From: JAGVGT01 sp963807225
GTDB lineage: Bacteria > Desulfobacterota > Desulfobulbia > Desulfobulbales > JAGXFP01
Assembly: GCA_963807225.1 (NCBI GenBank)
Contig: CAWEAD010000005.1
Span: 1,400,875 to 1,464,874, forward strand
DNA length: 64,000 nt
Direction of reading: 5' to 3'
In this document: positions 25,495-34,680 of the stretch, one piece after another
How positions within the stretch are numbered: position 1 is the stretch's first letter
How the letters are laid out: the number at the start of each line of letters is the position of its first letter
Made by a program: the position numbers and the translations under genes
The notes under the pieces: model-generated
What the model saw: the letters and a program-made list of their open reading frames with translations, nothing else
Databases searched by the model: none
Told to the model about the DNA's origin: nothing

Positions 25495-27483
25495 ATGTCT
25501 GAGCGAGGGTTGCCAAAATCAGGGAAAGGCGCCGAACTGAGTGGGATTTTCGGGCCGGGCGGATTGTTGGCCCAAAGGCTGCCAGACTATGAATACCGGC
25601 CCGGGCAACTGGAACTGGCCGAAGCGGTATGGCGCAATCTAAGCGGGCCGGCGGCTGGAGCAGGAGCCCTGCTGGCGGCGGAGGCAGGCACCGGTATCGG
25701 CAAGACCCTGGCCTACCTGGTACCGGCGGCGCTCAGTGGCCGGAGGGTGGTGATCTCCACCGGCACCCTGAACCTGCAGGATCAGATTCTGCACAAGGAG
25801 ATCCCATTCATCCGGGAACATCTCGACCCGGAACTAACCGCCATGTGCGTCAAGGGGCGGCAGAATTATCTCTGCCTCTACCGTTGGCAGCAGGTGGCTG
25901 TGGCCCCGCAGAAAAAATTGTTCGGCCTGAGCGGCGAGGTGGCGGCCATCGGCGACTGGCTGGGGCAGACCACTACCGGCGATCGGGCCGAGCTGGGTTG
26001 GCTGGAAGATGGGGCGCCGGTGTGGCGGGCGGTAAGCGCCAGCGCCTCCCAGTGTCTGGGTGGTAACTGTCCGGAGTGGAGTACTTGCTTCATTAATCGA
26101 CTGCGCCGCGAAGCGGGCAAATGCCGATTACTGATCGTCAACCATCACCTTTTTTTCTCCGATCTGGCCCTGCGCCGGGCCAGCCACGGCGAGGTTTTAC
26201 CTCGTTACGAGGCGGTGATCTTCGACGAAGCGCATCATATCGAGGAAACCGCCACGCGCTATTTCGGGATCTCGGTCAGTTTCTTTCAGGTCATCGATCT
26301 GGCCCGGGATGTTGAGGCTCTGGCCGAGGCGGAATTAAGCGAGAAGCAGAGGAACAGAACAATTCAGCTGGCCCGGGCCCTGGCAACCCAGGCCGATCGG
26401 CTCACCGGACTGCTGCCGGCGCAGGTCGGCAATTTCGAACTGCGCGAGGCGGTCGCCGCGCTGCCGGCCTGGGCATCGGAAATGCAAGAGCTGGATGAGC
26501 TCTTCACCAGTCTGAGCGGACAGTTGGAAAGTCTACTGGCCGGCGGGGAAATCTGGGGCGGTCTCGGCCGGCGATGCCTGGAGTTGCAAAACGGATTGCG
26601 GGAGATAGTCGCCGGGGATGACCGGGGCATGATCTACTGGCTGGAAAGGCGGGAAAAGACCGTGGTCTTGACCGCTTCGCCGATCGAAGTCGCGGCGGAA
26701 CTCAGGGAGCATCTTTACTCGCAGGTGCAGGCTGCCGTCTTTACCTCGGCCACCTTGAGCGCCGATCGTGGTTTCGGGTTTTTCCTGGAAAGGCTGGGGC
26801 TGCCGGACTGGACGGAAACCTTGACCATCACCACCCCCTTTGACTATGCCCGGCGCACTCTGCTCTATGTCCCGGACGGTCGCTTTCCCTTGCCCGGCGG
26901 CCCCACTTTCGCCGAGGAATCCCGGCGGCTGTTGTCCCGGCTCATGTTAATGGCCGGCGGTCGAACCCTGGCCCTGTTTACCAGTTTCAGCGCCATGCAG
27001 GCGGCCGCCGACTATCTGGCCACCCTGAACCTGCCCTTCCCGGTCTATGTTCAGGGCCAGGCCCCGCGTGCGGTACTTCTGGAGAATTTCAGCCGGGATC
27101 TCGATTCGGTGCTGCTGGCCGTGGCCTCTTTCTGGGAAGGCGTGGATGTGGCGGGCGAATCCCTTAGTTGTGTGATCATCGATAAACTGCCCTTCGAAGT
27201 GCCCTCAGATCCAGTGGTCAAGGCCAGGGTGGAACGAATTCGGGAGGGCGGGGGCAATCCCTTTGGCGATTACCAGGTGCCGCGCGCCATTCTGGCTCTG
27301 CGGCAGGGAGTGGGGCGCCTGATGCGGCGCGCCTCCGACCAGGGCGTGCTGGCCATTCTCGATGGCCGCCTTTTTGCCAAGGGATATGGCCGGACTTTCT
27401 TGCGGAGCCTGCCGGCCAGTCCGGTCACCCGTGATTTGGCGGTGGTAACGGAATTCTGGAATACCTTGCGCGAGCGGGACTGA
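25495..27483 (+). CDS. dinG: DinG/XPD-family ATP-dependent DNA helicase
   Basis: 662-residue superfamily 2 helicase. Walker A GTGIGKT lies at residues 65-71 and the DEAH box at 244-247. Between them Cys residues (in CVKGRQNYLC and in CLGGNCPEWSTC plus a following Cys) match the four-Cys iron-sulfur cluster of XPD/DinG helicases. The C-terminal helicase motifs include SFWEGVDVAGE and GVGRLMRR. DinG unwinds R-loops, D-loops and forked DNA during replication-transcription conflicts. The start has AGGAGAGGG upstream. Confidence 0.92.
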   Translation: MSERGLPKSGKGAELSGIFGPGGLLAQRLPDYEYRPGQLELAEAVWRNLSGPAAGAGALLAAEAGTGIGKTLAYLVPAALSGRRVVISTGTLNLQDQILHKEIPFIREHLDPELTAMCVKGRQNYLCLYRWQQVAVAPQKKLFGLSGEVAAIGDWLGQTTTGDRAELGWLEDGAPVWRAVSASASQCLGGNCPEWSTCFINRLRREAGKCRLLIVNHHLFFSDLALRRASHGEVLPRYEAVIFDEAHHIEETATRYFGISVSFFQVIDLARDVEALAEAELSEKQRNRTIQLARALATQADRLTGLLPAQVGNFELREAVAALPAWASEMQELDELFTSLSGQLESLLAGGEIWGGLGRRCLELQNGLREIVAGDDRGMIYWLERREKTVVLTASPIEVAAELREHLYSQVQAAVFTSATLSADRGFGFFLERLGLPDWTETLTITTPFDYARRTLLYVPDGRFPLPGGPTFAEESRRLLSRLMLMAGGRTLALFTSFSAMQAAADYLATLNLPFPVYVQGQAPRAVLLENFSRDLDSVLLAVASFWEGVDVAGESLSCVIIDKLPFEVPSDPVVKARVERIREGGGNPFGDYQVPRAILALRQGVGRLMRRASDQGVLAILDGRLFAKGYGRTFLRSLPASPVTRDLAVVTEFWNTLRERD

Positions 27484-27546
27484 TTATATCCGGTTCGCTT
27501 TGATAGTAATAACTCCCTTATCTTTCCAGGCTGGAGGTGCGTATTC

Positions 27547-28533
27547 ATGGAAGCCACGGAAGTACTGAGATATTTTCGCCAGGCAGCCGGTCGAATAGAC
27601 CAGGCCCTGCGGGTCGATCTGGAAGAGGCCGTCGATCCGCAACTGGACGAAGTGCTGCAGTATGCCATTTTCAACGGCGGGAAAAGAATCCGGCCGCAAC
27701 TGGCAATCCTGACCTGGCGGCTGGCCGGAGGAGGCGGTAGCGAGGAGGAGGTGTTGCGGTTGGCGCTCGCATTTGAATATCTGCATGTGGCCAGCCTTCT
27801 CCATGACGATGTCATCGATCATGCGACCAGGCGGCGTGGGCAACCTTCGGTTAATGCCCGTTGGGGAACGGCGCCGGCGATCCTGGCCGGCGATTTTCTG
27901 CACAGCCGGGCCTTGAATCTGGCCGGGCAGGTGGCCGGCCGCGAGGGTGTGAAGCTGATGAGCCGAGCCATCGGTGCCATGGTGGCAGCCGAATTCCTCC
28001 AGGCCCGTCTGGCAACAGCCGGGCAGGCCACTCTGGATGATTATTTCCGGGTAGCGGCCGGGAAAACCGGGGCCTTGATCGCTTCGGCCTGCGAGTCAGG
28101 AGTCTTCCTGGCCGGTGGAAACGGGGACCAGCGCCAGGCCTGCCTCCGTTACGGCGAGAATCTCGGTTTGGCCTTCCAGGTTATCGATGATCTTCTCGAC
28201 TACCTGGGTGATCCGGAACGGACCGGCAAGGAGGTGGGCAACGATCTGGGCGAGGGCAAAATGACCTTGCCGCTGCTTCTGGCCCTGGAACGGGCCGAGG
28301 CCGGCGATCGTCGGCGCTTGCTGGCCCGGCTGGCCGCCACCCCGGAAGTAAGGCGGCAGAGTTTCGCGGAAGTGCGGGAGTTGATCGAGCGATATGACGG
28401 TTTTGCCGGAGCCCGGACTAAGGCGGAAGAACTACTGGATGAAGGACTGCTGGCCGTTTCGGGCTTCCCGCCAGGCCCCGAGCAGGAGCTGCTTGCCGGG
28501 CTGGCCGCCTATGTCCTGAAGCGGGACCGTTAA
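27547..28533 (+). CDS. All-trans polyprenyl diphosphate synthase
   Basis: 328-residue trans-isoprenyl diphosphate synthase. The first Asp-rich motif DDVID is at residues 87-91 and the second, DDLLD, at 214-218. It condenses isopentenyl diphosphate with allylic primers to make the side chain of menaquinone or ubiquinone. Bulky residues before the first motif are consistent with a long-chain product, but length cannot be fixed by eye. GGAGG lies 9 bases before the ATG. It resembles IspB/HepT proteins. Confidence 0.9.
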   Translation: MEATEVLRYFRQAAGRIDQALRVDLEEAVDPQLDEVLQYAIFNGGKRIRPQLAILTWRLAGGGGSEEEVLRLALAFEYLHVASLLHDDVIDHATRRRGQPSVNARWGTAPAILAGDFLHSRALNLAGQVAGREGVKLMSRAIGAMVAAEFLQARLATAGQATLDDYFRVAAGKTGALIASACESGVFLAGGNGDQRQACLRYGENLGLAFQVIDDLLDYLGDPERTGKEVGNDLGEGKMTLPLLLALERAEAGDRRRLLARLAATPEVRRQSFAEVRELIERYDGFAGARTKAEELLDEGLLAVSGFPPGPEQELLAGLAAYVLKRDR

Positions 28534-28610
28534 TGGTTGGTTTTGCCCGGCGTGGCTGGCTTTCTGCGGCTATATTCTACCCGTTGGGATTCACGGTTAT
28601 ATCCGTTTGA

Positions 28611-28655
28611 TGAAAATGCCGGCGGGAGCGACATGGTGATGCCGCTCCCGCCGGC
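28611..28655 (-). terminator. Intrinsic terminator for cytochrome c7 gene
   Basis: A perfect 13-bp stem (GCCGGCGGGAGCG / CGCTCCCGCCGGC) with a 12-base loop, followed on - by ATTTTC. It lies 31 bases beyond the stop of the cytochrome gene and between two convergent genes. Confidence 0.75.
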
Positions 28656-28686
28656 GACTCGGGCCGGGAAATTGCCCGGCGGAGAA

Positions 28687-29028
28687 TTACTTCTTGTGGC
28701 ATTCCTTGCAGCCGGTGGGGCCGGTGGCTTCGCCCTTGGCCTTCATTGCCTTGTGGCAGTCCTGGCACTGCTTCATGGCTTCTTTCTTCTTCAGGGTGCC
28801 GGCGGTGATGGCTTTCTCGATGGAGCCAGGTTCCTGGGCGAACAACTTGTGGCAGTCATCGCAATTATTGTTCAGCTTCTCCTGATGCAATTTGTGGGGG
28901 AAGGTCACGTCGCCGAAGGAACCACCCTTCAGGACAATGGTCTCTGCCCCGTTACCGGAGGAAAAGGCAACACCGGCAAAAGCTACCGTCGCAACTGAAA
29001 TTCCGATAATAATCGCTTTCTTGAACAT
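28687..29028 (-). CDS. Periplasmic triheme cytochrome c7 (PpcA-like)
   Basis: 113-residue exported protein with a signal peptide of about 22-28 residues and three CxxCH haem sites: Cys56-His60, Cys88-His92 and Cys107-His111. Additional His45 and His48 are placed to serve as distal ligands. Small size with three haems matches cytochrome c7 of Geobacter/Desulfuromonas, which carries electrons from the quinone pool across the periplasm. AAGGAG precedes the ATG. Two palindromes lie upstream. Confidence 0.92.
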   Translation of the reverse strand: MFKKAIIIGISVATVAFAGVAFSSGNGAETIVLKGGSFGDVTFPHKLHQEKLNNNCDDCHKLFAQEPGSIEKAITAGTLKKKEAMKQCQDCHKAMKAKGEATGPTGCKECHKK

Positions 29029-29060
29029 GTTAGGCTCCTTATTGAATCTTTTTTGTCCAT

Positions 29061-29115
29061 GTCACCAACTTTTGGTAACAGCAACAAATTGTTTGGTAGT
29101 CACCAGTATGGTGAC
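29061..29115 (-). promoter_or_regulatory. Paired palindromes upstream of cytochrome c7
   Basis: Two inverted repeats of related sequence: GTCACCAACTTTTGGTAAC (29061-29079) and GTCACCAGTATGGTGAC (29099-29115), centres 37 bases apart. The nearer one is 33 bases upstream of the cytochrome start. Shared half-sites (GTnACCA...TGGTnAC) suggest a dimeric regulator binding twice. The regulator is unknown. Confidence 0.45.
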
Positions 29116-29615
29116 GACCGAAAGATCTGATATAAATCATCGGAAAAATATTGCAACAAAGATTTTGGTGGCCAATTCCTCAAAGATGCTATCTGGTTCC
29201 AAACATTCATCAATGGCATGGCGGTTGACGAAATGCGCATGAGGATGCCGGGAGCACCTTCTTCAGGGCCGGATTTCCGAAGGTCGGGAGGCCAAACCAC
29301 GACAATTGGCGACCAGGCTGGACCGACCGGCAACTCCTTTATTTCCGAAAGATATAGTTGTGTCTCGAAATTCGAGTGCGATCTTCTCCGGTCCGGGCCG
29401 AGTCTTTAGACAAGAACCCGGCGCATGGCGATATCCGCCAGGTTCATGGCTGACGGAACAACCGATTCTCAACCGGGAAAGCGCTATCGTTGGAGACCAC
29501 AAGGCGATCGATCAATTCTGTTGACTAATCGGGGTGGCGGGATAATGTTCTGGGTCGGCCCTTTCGGGGCGCGAAAGCATTTCCGGACCACCAATCTAAG
29601 GACACGGGTATTCGC
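29116..29615. other. Intergenic region without recognised gene
   Basis: 500 bases between divergent genes. Only short frames lacking credible starts are present, and no RNA gene, riboswitch or mobile element was recognised. It may contain promoters for both flanking genes. Confidence 0.4.
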
Positions 29616-30599
29616 TTGGCGAACGGACGCAAGAAAACTACCGGCAAGAAAGGAAAAAAGAAAGTCGGTGGCCGGGCCGTTAAGCGATCATGGGTCTGGC
29701 CGGCAATCGTGGTCGGCATCTTGCTGCTGACCCTGACGGCGACCTTTGCGGTCGTGTTTCTGCGCCCTTTTGAAAAGGATCTTCCGCCTAAAGTCGAAGT
29801 CGGGCTGGGGCACGAGCCGCCGATCCAATACGAGGAAAGCGGCCGGGAACCGGCGGTGGCAACCCTGGATAACTCCGGCAAGAAGCACGGACCGGCATCG
29901 TTGCCGCTGGTCCGGTCGGATAAAAAGGGCAATGCCGGCAAGTTGCCGCAGATTGCCATCGTCATCGATGACATGGGTTACCAAAAGGAACGGGGCGAAG
30001 ATCTGCTCGCACTTGATCTCAATCTGACCTTTGCCTTCCTGCCCTATGGCCCTCTCACGGGTCGTCAGGCGGCCCAGGCCAGGTCGCTCGGACGAGACGT
30101 ACTCCTGCACTTCCCCATGGAAGCCGCCGATCAGAAATGGGATCCGGGCCCCGGGACCATCACCCTGAACATGAACCGCGAGCAACTCCGGAAGATTTTT
30201 GAGGAAAATCTTGGTCGGGTCCCCATGGCACTGGGGATCAATAATCACATGGGCTCGCGTTTTACCCAGAATCTGCCTTCCATGCGGGACTTTTTCGAGC
30301 TGGTGCGGAAACACCGCCTGTTCTTCCTGGACAGCATGACCACCCAGTCCAGCCTCGGCTATTCCCTGGGCCGCGAGATGGGGATCAAGACCACCCGTCG
30401 CCAAGTCTTCCTGGACAATGTCCGCGAAACTGGGCCGATTACCGGGCAAATCAGGGAACTCCTGAAGATTGCCGGTAAACAGGGGTGGGCGGTAGGCATC
30501 GGCCACCCTTACCCGCAGACTCTGGAGGCCTTGCGTGGGGCCCGAGTGGAAATCCTGGGCCGGGCCCGGGTAGTGGGCGTCAGTAAGCTGGTGCATTGA
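29616..30599 (+). CDS. Divergent polysaccharide deacetylase family protein
   Basis: 327-residue protein with a Lys-rich N-terminus, one transmembrane helix (about residues 28-50), a linker and a periplasmic domain (about 110-325) of the divergent polysaccharide deacetylase family (PF04748, YibQ-like). Visible family segments are IAIVIDDMG, LLHFPMEA, GINNHMGS, FFLDSMTT and GIGHPYPQT. It probably acts on cell-wall or envelope glycans; substrate unknown. The start appears to be TTG 29616. Confidence 0.86.
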   Translation: MANGRKKTTGKKGKKKVGGRAVKRSWVWPAIVVGILLLTLTATFAVVFLRPFEKDLPPKVEVGLGHEPPIQYEESGREPAVATLDNSGKKHGPASLPLVRSDKKGNAGKLPQIAIVIDDMGYQKERGEDLLALDLNLTFAFLPYGPLTGRQAAQARSLGRDVLLHFPMEAADQKWDPGPGTITLNMNREQLRKIFEENLGRVPMALGINNHMGSRFTQNLPSMRDFFELVRKHRLFFLDSMTTQSSLGYSLGREMGIKTTRRQVFLDNVRETGPITGQIRELLKIAGKQGWAVGIGHPYPQTLEALRGARVEILGRARVVGVSKLVH

Positions 30600-30702
30600 G
30601 CGGCTATGCTGCATTCGAATGCTGGTTTTTTTTCAGCTATATGCTATAAGAAGAAGGCTAAATCAGGAATTTATCAACAACGGTTGGAGATCCGGGAGAG
30701 GC

Positions 30703-31533
30703 ATGGGGCGGATTATCACCCTGACCAGCGATTTCGGGCTGGAGGATGAATATGTCGGCGTCATTAAGGGGGTGATCCTGAGTCGGGAGCCGACGGCGGT
30801 GATCGTCGATCTCAGCCATCGGATCGCGGCCCATGATGTCAGGCAGGCGGCCTTTCTGCTGAATGGGGCCTGGAGTTTCTTTCCGGCCGGTACCATTCAT
30901 GTGGCGGTGGTTGATCCGGGTGTCGGTTCCACCCGCCGCGTGATCCTGCTGGAGGCCGGGGGGCAGTATTTCCTGGCCCCGGACAACGGTCTGCTCACTC
31001 TGGTCAAGACCGGAAGCGAACAACCCCGGGCCTGGCTGGTCAACCGACCGAGTCTTTTTATGAAGCGGGTCAGTATGACTTTTCACGGGCGGGATATTTT
31101 CGCGCCGGTGGCGGCCAGCCTGGCCTCCGGTCTGACCCCGGATCAAGTCGGGCCAAGTCTGGAGGTCGATGAATTGATCGCCCTGACCGACTTGGAACCG
31201 AGGGTGGCCCCGGAATCGGGAGGTCTAACCGGACAGGTGGTGCAGGTGGATCGTTTCGGCAATCTGATCACCAACATCGGCCGGGAGCAGGTGCGGGCGG
31301 TTTTCGGCGGCGGATCTCCGGACCGTCTGCGGATTGGCTGCGGTAAGACAATAATTGCCGGTTTGTCGGAAACGTATTCAAGCCAGCCGGTTGGAGCCCC
31401 GGTGGCCCTCTTTGGCAGCCGCGACACCCTGGAATTGGCGATTAATCAGGGCCGGGCCGAGGAGGTGCTCCAGGTCGGAGTCGGGGCGGAGATCAGGGTA
31501 ACGGAAGAATATTTTGACAAGCGGCAGCTTTAG
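30703..31533 (+). CDS. SAM hydroxide adenosyltransferase (DUF62)
   Basis: 276-residue protein of the S-adenosyl-L-methionine hydroxide adenosyltransferase family, which converts SAM to adenosine and methionine and is related to fluorinases. Family segments include LTSDFGLEDEYVG, VAVVDPGVGS, APDNGLL and HGRDIFAP, and a C-terminal beta-barrel part contains VDRFGNLITNI. ATG 30703 is chosen for its GGGAGAGG site; an upstream in-frame start at 30619 is improbable. It follows the deacetylase by about 100 bases. Confidence 0.92.
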   Translation: MGRIITLTSDFGLEDEYVGVIKGVILSREPTAVIVDLSHRIAAHDVRQAAFLLNGAWSFFPAGTIHVAVVDPGVGSTRRVILLEAGGQYFLAPDNGLLTLVKTGSEQPRAWLVNRPSLFMKRVSMTFHGRDIFAPVAASLASGLTPDQVGPSLEVDELIALTDLEPRVAPESGGLTGQVVQVDRFGNLITNIGREQVRAVFGGGSPDRLRIGCGKTIIAGLSETYSSQPVGAPVALFGSRDTLELAINQGRAEEVLQVGVGAEIRVTEEYFDKRQL

Positions 31534-31552
31534 TATTAAATTAAACTCTAAA
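31529..31552 (+). promoter_or_regulatory. AT-rich imperfect palindrome before the ArsR-type gene
   Basis: TTTAG and CTAAA arms frame an AT-rich core, ending 16 bases before the GTG start of the ArsR-family gene. ArsR repressors of the BigR group bind AT-rich palindromes near their own start, so this is a plausible autoregulatory operator. Inference only. Confidence 0.35.
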
Positions 31553-31568
31553 ATGCGGTGGGGATAAC

Positions 31569-31856
31569 GTGGAAGAGGAACATATTAACAGAGTTGCGGG
31601 TTTGCTGAAGACCATGTCACATCCGATTCGCCTGAAGATCCTTTGCCTGCTGGAGGAAAAGGAGATGACGGTGGGGGATATCAGGGAGCAGGTAAAGACC
31701 ACCAATGCCAATGTCTCGCAGCATCTGTCCATACTGCGGGGCCAGGGAATCCTTAGTACCCGCAAGGAGGCAAATTTTATCTTCAACCGGATAGAGGATG
31801 GTCGGGTGGTGGAATTGATCGCCAATATGCGCCAGCTCTTCTGCCAGGAAAAGTAA
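31569..31856 (+). CDS. ArsR-family repressor, BigR/SqrR/YgaV-like (probable persulfide sensor)
   Basis: 95-residue winged-helix regulator with SHPIRLKILCLL, the recognition helix NANVSQHLSILRGQGIL and a wing with TRKEANFIF. Two Cys, Cys26 and Cys92, are 66 residues apart. This is the same separation as the persulfide-forming pair of SqrR (41/107) and BigR (42/108), and they sit in the same helices (after the first arginine-rich helix and near the C-terminus). Metal-binding CxC of arsenic sensors is absent. It precedes an efflux operon ending in a DUF2892 gene, a common partner of YgaV. The start is GTG. Confidence 0.82.
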   Translation: MEEEHINRVAGLLKTMSHPIRLKILCLLEEKEMTVGDIREQVKTTNANVSQHLSILRGQGILSTRKEANFIFNRIEDGRVVELIANMRQLFCQEK

Positions 31857-31875
31857 CAACCCTCGGCATTCCTTT

Positions 31876-31908
31876 AACCATTTCCGGGCCTGCCCGGATG
31901 GTTCTTTT
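31876..31908 (+). terminator. Intrinsic terminator after ArsR-type gene
   Basis: Stem AACCAT-tt-CCGGG / CCCGG-ATGGTT (11 pairs, 2-base bulge) with loop CCTG, then CTTTT. It should separate the regulator transcript from the efflux operon. Confidence 0.65.
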
Positions 31909-32050
31909 CCACGGTTTGTTCTTTTCGGCTGAGCCAGTCGACCCGCTAAAAGTTCCTGCATAAGCTCCCGGCTCGGGAAGAATACCGGCTGTCCCGGAGC
32001 GGTGGTTAATTCAAGCCCCCGGATCAGGTCAGCCTGGCGGGAAATGGTGA

Positions 32051-32080
32051 TTGACTAACGGCTTGTTTCTTCGATAGTAA
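32051..32080 (+). promoter_or_regulatory. Possible promoter of the TolC-RND operon
   Basis: TTGACT (32051-32056), an 18-base spacer and TAGTAA (32075-32080) followed by an AT-rich TAATTAA that could also hold an operator. It lies about 115 bases upstream of the tolC-like gene. Confidence 0.35.
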
Positions 32081-32193
32081 TAATTAACGGCAAATTTATC
32101 AGAAGTTCGCCCGGCGGGTTTTAAGTGCTATGCCGCTTGCTCACGGCGGTGGTCGGGTGGGTTTCTTAATTTAAACAGCATGGGGACCTTAAG

Positions 32194-33570
32194 ATGTCGA
32201 GCAGGTGGAAAACAGGTTTTCTTCTTGTGGCCCTGGTCTTTCTGGCCAATTCGGTGAAAGCTGCCGAGAGCGATCGAGCTTCGGAGCTGCCCGAGGTCTG
32301 GACGGCTCGGCAGGCGGTCGGTTTCGCCCTTCGCAACAACCCCGAAAGCAGTATGGCCTGGCAAAGACTTGAGGCGGCCAACGCCGCGCTGGTGATGGGG
32401 AAGGCGGCTTTTTACCCGCAGCTTACACTGGCCTCAGGCTACAGCCAGACTGACAACCCGATGTACTCCTTCGGCAATATCCTCAACCAGGGCGCCTTCA
32501 ATCAAAATATCGACTTCAACGATCCCGGCCGCACCGATGATTTTAATCTGGGGGTCAAACTGAGCTACCGTTTTTATAACGGCGGTCGCGATCAGGCCGG
32601 AGTCAAGGCGGCAATGGCCCGGCAGACCGCCACCCGCATGGAACTCGGGGCGGTCCGTAACCAGTTGGCCTTTGGCGCGGTGCGCGCCTTCAACCTGATC
32701 ATTCAGGCGGAGGGAGTGGTCAAGGCCCACCGGGCCGCGGTAGAGGCGATAGATGCTTCTCTGGGAGTGGCGCGGGCTCGTTACAGTGAAGGGGTTTTGT
32801 TGAAAGCCGATCTGCTTAATCTCGAAGTACAGGAATCCGGCTCCAAGGAAAACCTGGTTCAGGCTGAAAATGGTTTGGAGCTCGCCCGCCGGGTTTTTCT
32901 CAATCTTCTCGGTCTCAATGAGGGCCGGGTGACCATTGCTGCCGGTCCGGAAGATCCCCAGGAGATTCCGGCGACCAGATCATATGGGCAGCGCTACGAA
33001 CTGGAGAGCGCCGCGGCCATGGTCCATGCCGCCGAAGCCGGGCTGCGCCTGGCCCGGGGCGCAAGTTATCCCACCCTGGACGGTTATGCCGCCTACGATC
33101 TGGATAAGGGCTGGGAAACGGATGGTTCCGGCGATTCCTGGCAGGCCGGGATCAAGCTGAACTATAACCTGTTCGACGGCCACCGGTCGTCCGGTGCAGT
33201 GAACGAAGCGGCTGCCCGACTGGCTGAAGCACGCGAAAAACAACGTCAGCTCGATCTGGCTATCGGACTTGAGGTCACCCGGGCCGATTTGGCCGTGAAC
33301 GAGGCGGAAAACCGGCTCCAGGTCAGCGAGAAAGCGGTGGAGCAGGCCCAGGAAAGCGCCCGGATCTACCGGGCTAGATTCAAGGAAGGCCAAGTGTTGG
33401 CCTCGGACCTGATTACTGTGGAAAAAGGGCTGACCGATGCCCTCCTGCGGCGAACTATGGCGGAGACGGCCCGGCGGATATCCATCGCCGATCTGCGCCG
33501 CTCCCTGGGAATGCCGCAGTATCCGGACCTGGAAGAAGAGGCGAGGGTCGACAGGCCCGCGGCCGACTGA
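32194..33570 (+). CDS. TolC-family outer-membrane efflux protein
   Basis: 458-residue outer-membrane factor with a signal peptide ending near residue 23 (VKAAES). Two tandem repeats contain the typical helices (VGFALRNNPESSMAWQRLE, then MVHAAEAGLRLARG in the second half) and beta-strand segments (LGVKLSYRFYNGG, AGIKLNYNLFDG). It forms the trimeric channel of the tripartite pump encoded with the following two genes. First gene of the operon, 69 bases before the MFP gene. Confidence 0.9.
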   Translation: MSSRWKTGFLLVALVFLANSVKAAESDRASELPEVWTARQAVGFALRNNPESSMAWQRLEAANAALVMGKAAFYPQLTLASGYSQTDNPMYSFGNILNQGAFNQNIDFNDPGRTDDFNLGVKLSYRFYNGGRDQAGVKAAMARQTATRMELGAVRNQLAFGAVRAFNLIIQAEGVVKAHRAAVEAIDASLGVARARYSEGVLLKADLLNLEVQESGSKENLVQAENGLELARRVFLNLLGLNEGRVTIAAGPEDPQEIPATRSYGQRYELESAAAMVHAAEAGLRLARGASYPTLDGYAAYDLDKGWETDGSGDSWQAGIKLNYNLFDGHRSSGAVNEAAARLAEAREKQRQLDLAIGLEVTRADLAVNEAENRLQVSEKAVEQAQESARIYRARFKEGQVLASDLITVEKGLTDALLRRTMAETARRISIADLRRSLGMPQYPDLEEEARVDRPAAD

Positions 33571-33639
33571 TTTCAGGCGGGAACTTGAAGTTACTGATTT
33601 ACAGACCATATAACCGACCAGATTAGAAAAGAGGAACCC

Positions 33640-34680
33640 ATGCCCAGCACCTACAAAAAAAATCTGCTCATCCTGGCCGTCTGCCTGCTTCTGGCCGCCG
33701 GAGGGTGCAAAGACCAGCCGGCGGGTGAGAGCTCCAGGCAGCCCGATCTGCCGGTCGCCCAGGTCAAAGTTGCGACCGTGGACGAACAGGCCGGACGGAG
33801 TTTGAATGAAGTGACCGGCACGGTCGAGGCGGTGCAGAGGGCCACCATTGCCGCCAAGGTCACCGGCATCATCGAAGAGATGCCGGTGGAACTCGGGTCG
33901 GTGGTCAAAAGCGGGGCATTGTTGCTCCGGCTCAGTGCCGGTGAAATCAGCGCCCGGGTATCCCAGGCCGAGGCTCAGCTGGAACAGGCCCGGCGCAACC
34001 TGGAACGGGAAAAACGCCTACTGGCTCAGGAGGCCTCCACTCCGGAAACGGTAAAATCCCTGGACGATGCCTTTCGGGTGGCCGAGGCGGGCTACAACGA
34101 AGCGCGGAGCATGCTGGGTTACATGACGATTACCGCCCCCTTTGCCGGGGTAATTGCCGGCAAGAATGTCCAGGTCGGCGACCTGGCCACACCCGGCATG
34201 CCGTTGCTGGTCCTGGAAAATAACCGGCAGCTGCAGGTAGTGGCCTCGGTACCGGAGGCGTTGGCGTCGGGGGTCAAGATCGGCGAGAAGCTGCAGGTCA
34301 GGATTGCCGCCGCCGGGCTGGAGCAAAACTGCGTGGTCAACGAGATCGCTCCTTCGGCCGATCCCCAGTCCCGAACCACCACGATAAAGATGCGGATCAA
34401 AGATGGTTCGGAATTGCGCCCGGGCCAGTATGTACGGGTTCTGCTGCCCGGAACGACCGTCAAATCCTATATGGTGCCGGCCGCCGCGGTCAGCGTTTAC
34501 GGCCAGATGGAACGGTTGTACGTGGTCCGGGACGGGGTAGCGCGGCTGCGTCTGGTCCGGACCGGGGAGCACCAGGGCGAGCAGGTGGAGATTCTGGCCG
34601 GTCTTTCGGCCGGAGAGCAGGTCGTGGTTGAGGGCCAGAACCTGCTGACCGATGGACAGCCCGTAAAGCTCGTGCCATGA
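33640..34680 (+). CDS. RND efflux periplasmic adaptor (MFP)
   Basis: 346-residue membrane-fusion protein with a lipoprotein-like signal (LLLAAGGC, Cys at about residue 23). Lipoyl halves flank a helical hairpin (about 105-150), with a beta-barrel region (VVASVPEALASG) and a membrane-proximal domain. It bridges the RND pump and TolC. The stop codon overlaps the next start by 4 bases. It lacks the His/Met-rich motifs of metal-specific CusB. Confidence 0.92.
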   Translation: MPSTYKKNLLILAVCLLLAAGGCKDQPAGESSRQPDLPVAQVKVATVDEQAGRSLNEVTGTVEAVQRATIAAKVTGIIEEMPVELGSVVKSGALLLRLSAGEISARVSQAEAQLEQARRNLEREKRLLAQEASTPETVKSLDDAFRVAEAGYNEARSMLGYMTITAPFAGVIAGKNVQVGDLATPGMPLLVLENNRQLQVVASVPEALASGVKIGEKLQVRIAAAGLEQNCVVNEIAPSADPQSRTTTIKMRIKDGSELRPGQYVRVLLPGTTVKSYMVPAAAVSVYGQMERLYVVRDGVARLRLVRTGEHQGEQVEILAGLSAGEQVVVEGQNLLTDGQPVKLVP

